DNA of 5,556 bases from an uncultured Acidimicrobiia bacterium (GCA_937949585.1 CALEDW010000050.1:1-5556); one strand, 5' to 3'; positions 1-5,556 are shown, counted from the first letter of the stretch. Notes: generated from the letters alone by a model not told the origin. Program-made: numbers and translations.

Positions 1-2
1 CC

Positions 3-104
3 GAGGCCGGCCGGGGTGAGGGGCCACCGATCACGGCCCGGCTGGTCACCGCCGCCGCGCCCGGGGTCGCCGGGCGGATCCTGGAGCTGCTCCTCGGTCG
101 ATGA
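3..104 (+). CDS. C-terminal fragment of an unidentified protein (partial, 5' end outside window)
   Basis: The third forward frame is open from the left edge to a TGA at 102-104 and encodes about 33 residues ending in ARLVTAAAPGVAGRILELLL followed by GR. The fragment is alanine/leucine-rich and could form a C-terminal amphipathic helix. The stop overlaps the ATG of prfA in an ATGA arrangement, typical of translationally coupled genes; this is the main reason to think the frame is real. In actinobacteria rho, rpmE and sometimes a DUF1385 gene often lie upstream of prfA, but this C-terminus does not look like the ends of those proteins that I know. It is too short to assign, and an open frame this short is weak evidence in such GC-rich DNA. 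Confidence 0.4.
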   Translation, partial: EAGRGEGPPITARLVTAAAPGVAGRILELLLGR

Positions 105-1219
105 CGCACCGGTACCTTGGCCGGGTGCCAGGTCACGACGACGCCGGCCGCCGCCGCGTGGAGCAGCTCGAGGCGGAGCTCGCCGCCGCGGAGGAGCAGG
201 TTTCGGACCTGTATGCCCGCGGGGCCCACGCCCAGGCCGCGGCCGCCGCCCGCCGGGCCGCCGATCTGCGCGACCTGCTCGAGGTGCTGCGCGAACGGCA
301 CCGGGTGGCGGCGGAGCTGGCGGAGGCCCGGGAGCTGCTCGCCGCCGAACGCGACCCGGAGATGCGGGCCTGGCTCGACGCCGAGATCGGCGAGAAGGCG
401 GCGCGGGCGCAGCGGATCGAGCAGCGTCTCGCCGAGCTCCTCACCCCGCCCGACCGGCACGCCGGACGCCCGGTGATCGTGGAGATCCGGGGTGCCGAGG
501 GCGGGGAGGAGGCGAACCTCTGGGCGGCCGACCTGTGGCGGATGTACCAGCGCTACGCCGAGCGGAGCGGTTGGGAGACCGAGACCCTCGAGGTCGCCCC
601 GTCCGAGCAGGGGGGCGTGCGGGAGGTGACCTTCGTCGTGAAGGGACCCGATGCCTGGACCCGGCTGTGCCACGAGGCCGGGCCCCACCGGGTCCAACGG
701 GTCCCGGCCACCGAGCACCAGGGCCGCATCCACACCAGCACCGCGACCGTGGCCGTGCTGCCCGAGGCCGACGAGCAGGAGGTGGTCGTGAGGCCCGGCG
801 ACCTCGACGTCGACGTGTTCCGGGCCACCGGGCCGGGAGGGCAGTCGGTGAACACCACCGACTCCGCGGTGCGGATCACGCACCGGCCGACCGGCCTCAC
901 GGTCACCTGCCAGGACTCCAAGAGCCAGCACCAGAACAAGGAGCGGGCGCTGCGCATCCTGCGGGCCCGCCTCGCCGAGCAGCAGCGCCGCCGACAGGCC
1001 CGGGAGATGGCCGACGCCCGCCGGGCCCAGGTGCGGGGCGGGGGCCGGGCCGAGAAGGTCCGGACCTACAACTTCAAGGAGAACCGGGTCACCGACCACC
1101 GCATCGGACTCACGCTGCACGCGCTCGACCGAGTGCTGGCCGGCGATCTCGACCCGATCGTCGACGCGCTCGTCGCCGAGGAGCGGGCCCGGCGGCTTCG
1201 GGAAGGAGCCGCCGTCTGA
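101..1219 (+). CDS. prfA: Peptide chain release factor 1 (RF1)
   Basis: This is the cytoplasmic class I release factor that recognises UAA and UAG in the ribosomal A site and triggers peptidyl-tRNA hydrolysis. The 372 residues cover the whole family (usually about 355-360). Residues about 15-115 are a charged, helical, coiled-coil-like N-terminal domain. The stop-codon-reading tripeptide PAT is at 202-204 within HRVQRVPATEHQGRIHTS; PxT marks RF1, where RF2 has SPF. The catalytic GGQ is at 246-248 within TGPGGQSVNTTDSAVRITH. The conserved KSQHQNKERALRILRARL and RTYNF..NRVTDHRI blocks follow. The ATG at 101 overlaps the stop of the preceding frame (ATGA) and has a weak, distant GGAG at 83-86. 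A GTG at 125 is an alternative start giving 364 residues, nearer the family length. prmC, which methylates the GGQ glutamine, follows immediately. The family assignment is essentially certain; only the start is open. Confidence 0.97.
   Translation: MTHRYLGRVPGHDDAGRRRVEQLEAELAAAEEQVSDLYARGAHAQAAAAARRAADLRDLLEVLRERHRVAAELAEARELLAAERDPEMRAWLDAEIGEKAARAQRIEQRLAELLTPPDRHAGRPVIVEIRGAEGGEEANLWAADLWRMYQRYAERSGWETETLEVAPSEQGGVREVTFVVKGPDAWTRLCHEAGPHRVQRVPATEHQGRIHTSTATVAVLPEADEQEVVVRPGDLDVDVFRATGPGGQSVNTTDSAVRITHRPTGLTVTCQDSKSQHQNKERALRILRARLAEQQRRRQAREMADARRAQVRGGGRAEKVRTYNFKENRVTDHRIGLTLHALDRVLAGDLDPIVDALVAEERARRLREGAAV
113..127 (+). promoter_or_regulatory. Possible -10 element and leaderless GTG start for prfA
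   Basis: TACCTT at 113-118 fits the actinobacterial -10 pattern TAnnnT. It lies 6 nt before an in-frame GTG at 125-127, the spacing expected if transcription starts on the start codon. It also lies just downstream of the preceding frame's stop at 102-104. No good -35 hexamer is visible about 17 bp upstream (CTCCTC at 90-95), so this is a weak candidate that competes with the ATG at 101. Confidence 0.25.
1203..1208 (+). promoter_or_regulatory. Strong ribosome-binding site of prmC that decides its CTG start
   Basis: AAGGAG is a near-perfect Shine-Dalgarno core inside the end of prfA. It is followed after a 7-nt spacer (1209-1215) by CTG at 1216-1218, which overlaps the prfA stop TGA (1217-1219). 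No ATG, GTG or TTG exists in the prmC frame at this distance. This site is the strongest ribosome-binding site I noticed in the window and is the main argument for CTG initiation. Confidence 0.7.
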
Positions 1220-2181
1220 GCCGCGGCCCGACGTGGAGGGACCTGCTCTCGGCCGCCACGGGGAGCCTTGCCGAGGCCGGGGTGGGCGACCCGGTGGTGG
1301 AGGCCCGCCGGGAGCTCGAGGAGGTCGCCGGGCTCGACGCCGCCGCGCTGCACGCCGCCGCCGACGAGCCGGCCACGCCCCGGGCGGCGGACGCGCTCGA
1401 GGCGCTGGTGCGGCGGCGCCGGGCCGGTGAGCCGCTCCAGTACGTGTTGGGATCGTGGGCCTTTCGGGGGATCGACGTGCTGGTCGACCGCCGGGTGCTC
1501 ATTCCCCGTCCCGAGACCGAGGTGCTCGCCGAGGTCGCGATCGCCGAGGCCGCCCGTCTGGGCCTGCGGGTGGGCCGCCCCGACCCGTGGGCGACCACCA
1601 CCCCCGAGGCGGTGGTGTGCGACTTGGGCACCGGGAGCGGCGCGGTCGCGCTCGCGCTCGCCGCGGCGCTGCCCGACGTGCAGGTGTGGGCCACCGACGT
1701 CTCCGCGGACGCCCTGGCGGTGGCCCGGGCCAACCTCGCCGGCAGCGGCGGCGCTGCGGTGCGCGTGCGCCTGGCAGCCGGGTCCTGGTTCGCGGCGCTG
1801 CCCGCGGCGCTGGCCGGGCGGGTGCACCTCGTCGTCTCGAACCCGCCGTACGTGCGCGAGGACGAGTTCGCGGCGCTGCCGCCGGAGGTGCGTGACTGGG
1901 AACCGGTCGAGGCGCTGGTGAGCGGACCGACCGGGATGGAGGCCGTCGCCGAGATCCTCACCGACGCGTCCCGGTGGCTCTCGCGTCCGGGAACCGTGGT
2001 GCTGGAGGTCGCCGCGGAGCGGGCCGAGGACGCGGCGGCGCTGGCCCGGCGCCTCGCCTACGAGCGGGTCGAGCTGCACCCCGATCTCGCCGGGCGGCCC
2101 CGGGTCCTCGTCGCCGCGTCCGGCGGCCGGGGCCGCTCCTCCTCTCGACCCTCACGCGACGGGCCTGCGGGACCCCGCTAG
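1216..2181 (+). CDS. prmC: Release factor glutamine methyltransferase PrmC (HemK family)
   Basis: The enzyme transfers a methyl group from S-adenosylmethionine to the glutamine of the GGQ motif in release factors 1 and 2, which speeds termination. Numbering is from the proposed CTG start (321 residues). Residues 1-90 form the helical N-terminal domain, beginning with the family-typical TWRDLL at 6-11. QYVLG at 75-79 and the IPRPETE block at 96-102 are characteristic of PrmC. The SAM-binding DLGTGSG is at 136-142, and NPPY, the substrate-glutamine-binding signature, is at 209-212. Typical family ends align to about VLVAA at 297-301; the last 20 residues are a Gly/Ser/Arg/Pro-rich tail that is probably not part of the fold. 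The CTG is chosen because it has AAGGAG 7 nt upstream and overlaps the prfA stop as CTGA. The next in-frame GTG, at 1282, would delete the TWRDLL helix. Family and function are very secure; the start is likely. Confidence 0.95.
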   Translation: MSRGPTWRDLLSAATGSLAEAGVGDPVVEARRELEEVAGLDAAALHAAADEPATPRAADALEALVRRRRAGEPLQYVLGSWAFRGIDVLVDRRVLIPRPETEVLAEVAIAEAARLGLRVGRPDPWATTTPEAVVCDLGTGSGAVALALAAALPDVQVWATDVSADALAVARANLAGSGGAAVRVRLAAGSWFAALPAALAGRVHLVVSNPPYVREDEFAALPPEVRDWEPVEALVSGPTGMEAVAEILTDASRWLSRPGTVVLEVAAERAEDAAALARRLAYERVELHPDLAGRPRVLVAASGGRGRSSSRPSRDGPAGPR

Positions 2182-2184
2182 CCT
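2156..2184 (+). promoter_or_regulatory. Candidate promoter for the small downstream gene, overlapping the prmC stop
   Basis: TAGCCT at 2179-2184 matches the actinobacterial -10 pattern TAnnnT, and its first three bases are the prmC stop codon. GCGACG at 2156-2161 shares the central GAC with TTGACA and sits 17 bp upstream. Seven bases separate the -10 element from the GTG at 2192, so transcription could begin at or near the start codon and give a leaderless mRNA. This would explain why that GTG has no Shine-Dalgarno sequence. It is inference from spacing and motif only. Confidence 0.35.
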
Positions 2185-2191
2185 CGGGCCG

Positions 2192-2413
2192 GTGGCAGGC
2201 GGGGACTCGCTCGACGTCGACGCCATGCTGGCCCGGTTCCGCGAACGGGCCGACGCCGTCCGGCGCCGCCCGCTGCCACCCGTCGCCGGGCCCGAACGGG
2301 AACGCTTCGTGCGCCAGGCCCAACTCGACTTCCAGGACTTCGCCATGATCGGCGACGCGACCTGGGAGTTCTCCGACGGGGTCCTCACCCTCCGCATCGA
2401 CCTGCGGGGCTGA
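2192..2413 (+). CDS. Small conserved-looking protein of unknown function (73 aa)
   Basis: I cannot assign a function. The protein has a charged helical N-terminal half (LARFRERADAVRRRPLPP, about residues 13-30), a second charged segment (PERERFVRQAQLDFQDF, 34-50), and a C-terminal part reading ATWEFSDGVLTLRIDL (56-71), which looks like a two-strand beta hairpin. There is no signal peptide, membrane segment or cysteine. The composition is that of a soluble acidic/basic protein and not of random GC-rich frame noise. It begins 10 nt after prmC. The GTG at 2192 lacks a ribosome-binding site but lies 7 nt after a possible -10 element; an in-frame ATG at 2225 would give 62 residues. It may belong to the prfA-prmC unit or be transcribed separately. 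Its stop is 9 bp from that of the converging DUF983 gene. Confidence 0.75.
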   Translation: MAGGDSLDVDAMLARFRERADAVRRRPLPPVAGPERERFVRQAQLDFQDFAMIGDATWEFSDGVLTLRIDLRG

Positions 2414-2422
2414 GCGCGCGGT

Positions 2423-2836
2423 TCAGATCTGCTCGTCGAGGCGCTCGTTGGGGTCGAGGCGCTGGAGGAAGGCGCGGTCGATCGCCACCCAGACCGTCTT
2501 CGAGAACGGGTACCACACCAGTGGGCCGAGCGTCGCGATCGGCACCACCACGGCCAGGATCCACAGTGGGACGTCGGGGACGGTGGCGGCGAGCAGCGCC
2601 ACGAACACGACGGCGAACAGCCCGGCGACGCAGATGATGTTGACCGCCAGCGCCCCGGCCCAGTAGCCCGGTTCGCGCTCGAAGTGCAGCCCGCAGCCCG
2701 GGCAGTCGTCAGCCATGCGGAACCAGCCCCGGAACAGGCCGCCGGTCCCGCACCGGGCGCAGCGGCGGCTCAGGCCCCACCACATCGCCCGGCCCCGCCC
2801 GACCGGGGGGATCGCCGCCCCGGGTGCCACCGGCAC
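2423..2836 (-). CDS. DUF983-type membrane protein with two CxxC motifs
   Basis: This is a small membrane protein of the DUF983 type; its biochemical role is not established. With the GTG at 2836 it has 137 residues. Two CxxC pairs, C26/C29 (RRCARCGTGGLF) and C45/C48 (DDCPGCGLHFE), form a probable zinc-ribbon-like head. Two hydrophobic segments follow at about 62-86 and 89-112, with a short charged tail ending NERLDEQI. Cys pairs of the form RCxxCGxGxLFRG..., then CxxCG, then two membrane helices are the family hallmark. The start is uncertain: GTG 2836 lies 17 nt after the stop of the thiolase-like gene, while ATG 2785 would give 120 residues and still keep both CxxC pairs. Neither has a clear Shine-Dalgarno site. 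The open frame extends to 2932, but that part lies inside the upstream gene. It is probably the last gene of the minus-strand unit. Confidence 0.85.
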   Translation of the reverse strand: MPVAPGAAIPPVGRGRAMWWGLSRRCARCGTGGLFRGWFRMADDCPGCGLHFEREPGYWAGALAVNIICVAGLFAVVFVALLAATVPDVPLWILAVVVPIATLGPLVWYPFSKTVWVAIDRAFLQRLDPNERLDEQI

Positions 2837-2853
2837 GGTCGGAAGGCGCCGGC

Positions 2854-4389
2854 TCAGCGGGCCTCCACCCCGAGCTCGTCGAGGCGGGTGTGCTCCCCCT
2901 CGGATCGCAGCCGCACGGTCCGGCCTTCCCACGCCGCTCCCATCAGCGCCTCCATCAACCCCGCGTCGGTGGTCGTTGCCAGCACCCGGCGCCCGTCGGG
3001 CACCAGCGCGGCCACGATCGCGTTCGTCGGGGCGCCGTCCCGGTCCACGATCACCGTGGTGGCCTCGACGGTGGCCTCACCGTGGTAGCCGACGGCCACC
3101 GACCGGCCCGGTCCGGCGTCCAGGGCTGGTTGCAGGTCGGTGACGTGTCGGAACCCACCGACGGGTGGGCTCGTCGAGTAGCAGGCCAGCGCGTGCTTCG
3201 TGAGGTACCAGCCCAGCGCGCTCACCAGCCCGACCGAGCCGGGGTCCGCTCGGCAGGCGTCCACCCTCCGGGCCACCGCATGGGTCGCGTAGTTGTTCCC
3301 CGGGCCGCCGGCGAAGGCCAGCCCGCCGGTGACGGTGAGCGGGCGGGGGTCGGCGAGGTCGATCCCCAATGCCCGGCAGGCCACCTGCACCGCCGAGGGG
3401 AAGCACGAGTAGAGGTCGAAGCGGGCCACGTCGTCGAGGTGGTGGCCCGCCGCCTCCAGTGCCGCCCGCCCGGCGGCGGCGATCGCGGGGGAGTCGGCCA
3501 GCGACCACCGCTCGCTGAACCACCAGCGGTCGTGCGCCTCGGCCACCGCCAGCGGGAACACCATCCGGTCCTGCGGCACCCCCGCCCGGCGGGCCGCGCC
3601 GTACGAGCAGCACAGCAGCGCCGCGGCCTGGTCGACGTCGAGGTTGGCGCACATCCGCTTCGTGTACGGCACCGCGACGAGCCGGTTGTCGGGGCCGGGG
3701 GTGGCGATCTCGTCCGGGGTCCAGGCGGTGCGGGTCCAGGCGTGGGGGTTCTCGGCGGCGACCGCCGCGAACCGGGCCCACAGGCGCGACACCACCCGCA
3801 GGTGCGTCTCGCGGTCCCGGCGCTCGGCGTGGCGCACCGCGGTCTCGAACAGGGGGTACACGTGCACCGGGGCGAGCGCCATGTGGGCCATCTCGTAGGC
3901 GTTCGTCCCCGGCCGGGCGTCGCCCCACACCTCGTCGGCGGGGGGATCGTCGGACAGCTCCCAGCGCAGGTGGACCTTCGGCTCGACCCGCCGTGCCCGC
4001 CAGCGCGTGTGCATGCACTCGACGCCGCCGAGCAGCGCCACCTCGGCGTTCCCGGCGGCGATGGCCGCCGCGATGCGCCCGAGGGCCATCTGCGGTGAGT
4101 TGCCGCCCACGGTGGTGGTGACGGTCCGGCGGGGGCTGATCCGCAGGCGACGGGCCAGGGCGGCCGCGGGGTTCGGGTAGCGCCAGGACATCAGCTCCAC
4201 CACCACCGCGACCTCGACGGCGCGCAGCAGCCGGTCGCCGGTTCCGGTGTCGTCGGCGGCGGCCCGCGCCGCTCGTGCGAGCAGCTCGACGGGCTCGGCG
4301 CCGCCGGCCGGGTCCTCGACGCGTTGGGTGACCTGCCCGACCCCGACCAGCACCGGGGTCCGTTCGTCGACGGTGTGCGGCGGGCTCAT
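2854..4389 (-). CDS. Thiolase-like protein, TLP1-type 'acetyl-CoA acetyltransferase' with extra C-terminal domain
   Basis: The 511 residues have the thiolase fold signature and match the actinobacterial TLP1 type (thiolase-like protein type 1) in length and landmarks: TPVLVGVGQVTQR at 11-23, TVGGNSPQM at 93-101, PGPDNRLVAVPYTKRM at 231-246, FDLYSCFPSAVQ at 324-335, VTGGLAFAGGPGNNYATH at 353-370 and LGWYLTKHA at 392-400. Residues from about 425 to the end correspond to the added C-terminal domain. Classical thiolase catalytic residues are not seen: there is Gly/Asn where the nucleophilic cysteine lies, YSCF replaces NEAF/HEAF, GGPGNN replaces GHP, and no CxG loop is visible. Automatic pipelines often name such proteins acetyl-CoA acetyltransferase, but thiolysis or condensation activity is doubtful; binding of a CoA thioester is conceivable. 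ATG 4389 overlaps the stop of the nuclease-like gene as ATGA, which supports this start over the longer open frame reaching 4545. No Shine-Dalgarno site is evident, consistent with coupling. Confidence 0.92.
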   Translation of the reverse strand: MSPPHTVDERTPVLVGVGQVTQRVEDPAGGAEPVELLARAARAAADDTGTGDRLLRAVEVAVVVELMSWRYPNPAAALARRLRISPRRTVTTTVGGNSPQMALGRIAAAIAAGNAEVALLGGVECMHTRWRARRVEPKVHLRWELSDDPPADEVWGDARPGTNAYEMAHMALAPVHVYPLFETAVRHAERRDRETHLRVVSRLWARFAAVAAENPHAWTRTAWTPDEIATPGPDNRLVAVPYTKRMCANLDVDQAAALLCCSYGAARRAGVPQDRMVFPLAVAEAHDRWWFSERWSLADSPAIAAAGRAALEAAGHHLDDVARFDLYSCFPSAVQVACRALGIDLADPRPLTVTGGLAFAGGPGNNYATHAVARRVDACRADPGSVGLVSALGWYLTKHALACYSTSPPVGGFRHVTDLQPALDAGPGRSVAVGYHGEATVEATTVIVDRDGAPTNAIVAALVPDGRRVLATTTDAGLMEALMGAAWEGRTVRLRSEGEHTRLDELGVEAR

Positions 4390-5555
4390 GGTGGCGGCGA
4401 AGCGTACCGGTCGGTGGCGCCCGCGCCGGCACCGTCGGTGCCGGTCGGACCGCCGGCGGGCGGCGCCGGCCACGAGGGCCCGTCGACCGGGACGCCCAGC
4501 GGGCGGTCGGGGCAGACCGACCGGTAGCCGCACCACCGGCAGCACTCGGGGTCTGCGATCCCGGTGAAGGCGTTCTCGGCGCGGATGTCGGCGGCGAGCC
4601 GGCAGAGCTCAGCCTCGACGGTCTCGAGGTCGTCGTCGTCGACGTCGAACGGATCCGGGTCGCCACCACCGGCACCGAGGGCCTCGTAGGTGACCCGCAG
4701 CGCCGCGTGGCGTGCCCGGGCCGTCGGCGCGGCGACCCAGGCCGCCAGGCGGGCGGCGGGATCGTCGCGGACCGACTCGGGCACCCGGCCCGTCTTGTAG
4801 TCCCGGACCTCCAGGACGCCGGGGTGGAGCCAGAGCGCGTCGACGCGGGCCGTGGCCAGGAACGGCGGGTGGCCGGGTTGGCGGTGCATCCGGGCCAGCG
4901 TCACCTCGTGACCGAGCGCGACGGCCCGGCCCGAGGGGCAGCGGGCCTGGTGGGCCGCCACCACCCGTGCCAGCGCCGCCGGGTCGACCCCCGGCCACGC
5001 CGCGGCGAGGGCGTCGGCGCCGGGCGCGTCGGTGCAGGCGCCCGCGGTGTGCAGGGCGCGCAGCACCTCGTGTGCGGCGAGCCCCAGTGTCGTCGCCGCG
5101 GAGGTGTCGCTCTCGGGGACGCGCAGCAGCCGGCGGTTCCGGAAGCGCCGTCGGCAGGTGAGCCAGTCCTCCCAGTCGCTGGGGCTGAGGACGAGCACCC
5201 CGGGCCGGATGTCGCCCGACCGGCGCGTGGCGTTGGCGCCTCCGGGGTGGGCGGGGCAGCCGGAGTAGAAGCCGCAGCCGACGCAGTCGGCCCCCGGCTC
5301 GGCGCGTTCGGGATCGGCTCGCTCCCGGGCCCGGGCGAGCCGGTCGTCGAGCCATGCCGCGGCCTCGTCGCAGGTCCCGGCGTCGACCGCCGCCCGCCGG
5401 ATCGTCCCGCCGAGCAGGTCGGCGACGACCACCGTCCCGGGCAGCGCCCGGATCCGGGCGAGGCGCAGCAGCGCCAGCCGCACCTCGGGGTCCTCCCGAG
5501 GGTCGGCGGCGGACACCGGCCCGCCGAGGCGCACCCGGCGCAGCTCGCGCCGCCC
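4386..5555 (-). CDS. Fe-S PD-(D/E)XK nuclease-like protein (RecB/Cas4 type), tandem domains, N-terminus outside window
   Basis: The reading frame is open through the right edge, so the gene is probably incomplete. Numbering is from an in-frame GTG at 5534 (382 residues), which is probably not the true start. Residues 113-345 are a complete domain: LSPSDWEDWLTCRRRF with C127, the GLAAHEVLRALH motif with H155, ARVDAL with D232, the DYKTGR motif with D245 and K247, and a terminal C332-x2-C335-x5-C341. One cysteine before the fold and three at its end are the 4Fe-4S arrangement of AddB/Cas4-like nucleases. Residues 1-94 resemble the second half of another such domain and end in C84-x2-C87-x5-C93 with identical spacing; any catalytic residues of that copy would be beyond 5556. 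The tail after 345 is Pro/Gly-rich. The likely activity is DNA cleavage or DNA-end processing, but the biological role is unknown. The stop overlaps the next gene's ATG. It could be a recombination/repair accessory protein. Confidence 0.88.
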   Translation of the reverse strand, partial: GRRELRRVRLGGPVSAADPREDPEVRLALLRLARIRALPGTVVVADLLGGTIRRAAVDAGTCDEAAAWLDDRLARARERADPERAEPGADCVGCGFYSGCPAHPGGANATRRSGDIRPGVLVLSPSDWEDWLTCRRRFRNRRLLRVPESDTSAATTLGLAAHEVLRALHTAGACTDAPGADALAAAWPGVDPAALARVVAAHQARCPSGRAVALGHEVTLARMHRQPGHPPFLATARVDALWLHPGVLEVRDYKTGRVPESVRDDPAARLAAWVAAPTARARHAALRVTYEALGAGGGDPDPFDVDDDDLETVEAELCRLAADIRAENAFTGIADPECCRWCGYRSVCPDRPLGVPVDGPSWPAPPAGGPTGTDGAGAGATDRYASPPP

Positions 5556-5556
5556 G

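Noticed and set aside
1282..1284. GTG as the prmC start
   Set aside because: It would delete the TWRDLL helix conserved in PrmC and has no ribosome-binding site as good as the AAGGAG before CTG 1216.
16..2181. A 721-codon open frame on the plus strand covering the whole prfA region and running into prmC
   Set aside because: Only the part after about 1216 is PrmC. The earlier ~400 codons are Arg/Pro/Gly-rich shadow translation of prfA in another frame, which stays open because stop codons are rare in this GC-rich DNA.
2837..2932. N-terminal extension of the DUF983 protein to 2932
   Set aside because: It would mostly overlap the end of the thiolase-like gene, has a shadow-like Arg/Gly/Pro composition, and is not needed for any conserved motif.
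2824..4098. Long plus-strand open frame (424 codons) opposite the thiolase-like gene
   Set aside because: The translation is low-complexity Arg/Gly/His/Pro with no recognisable motif; it is the antisense shadow of a well-recognised gene.
4390..4545. 52-residue N-terminal extension of the thiolase-like protein
   Set aside because: The extension is Arg-rich and lies inside the nuclease-like gene. The ATG at 4389 directly precedes the conserved TPVLVGVGQV block and forms an ATGA overlap.
3077..4675. 532-codon minus-strand frame overlapping the thiolase-like and nuclease-like genes
   Set aside because: The translation is mainly Arg, Pro and Gly with no domain motifs, and it overlaps two genes with clear family signatures.
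4386..5555. CRISPR-associated Cas4
   Set aside because: The domain is Cas4/RecB-like, but there is no repeat array, cas1, cas2 or other cas gene in the window, and the tandem-domain layout and thiolase-like neighbour do not suggest a CRISPR locus.
1..5556. Mobile element, prophage or transferred island
   Set aside because: Base composition and codon use look even across all genes, and I found no transposase, integrase, terminal inverted repeats or tRNA attachment site.

Overview
The window is GC-rich chromosomal DNA (about three quarters G+C by eye, with third codon positions almost all G or C). Gene content and codon use suggest a high-GC actinobacterium. An Acidimicrobiia-like lineage is my best guess, but this is inference from the gene set and not a taxonomic assignment. 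Nearly every base is coding. There is no stretch over 300 bases without a gene, and I see no tRNA, rRNA, CRISPR array, insertion sequence or large repeat.

Left half, plus strand (1-2413): the window opens on the last ~33 codons of an unidentified reading frame. Its stop overlaps the ATG of prfA (release factor 1) as ATGA. prfA is followed directly by prmC, the methyltransferase that modifies the GGQ glutamine of release factors, so enzyme and substrate are co-encoded. The best-supported prmC start is a rare CTG: it overlaps the prfA stop as CTGA and sits 7 nt after a strong AAGGAG ribosome-binding site. A 73-residue protein of unknown function follows. It may have its own promoter, whose -10 element would overlap the prmC stop codon, giving a leaderless GTG-initiated transcript.

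Right half, minus strand (5555 down to 2423): three genes read leftward. First is the 3' part of a gene for an Fe-S-type PD-(D/E)XK (RecB/Cas4-like) protein. It shows one complete nuclease domain and the tail of a second, each ending in the same C-x2-C-x5-C cluster. Its stop overlaps, as ATGA, the start of a 511-residue thiolase-like protein (TLP1 type) that lacks the usual thiolase catalytic residues. Last is a small DUF983-type membrane protein with two CxxC motifs. The two transcription units converge with only 9 bp between stop codons.

The left half is ordinary translation-termination housekeeping. The less explained part is the coupled nuclease-like / thiolase-like pair on the right. I do not see convincing evidence for a new defence or mobile system; the main points of interest are the tandem nuclease architecture, the CTG start and the possible leaderless promoters.
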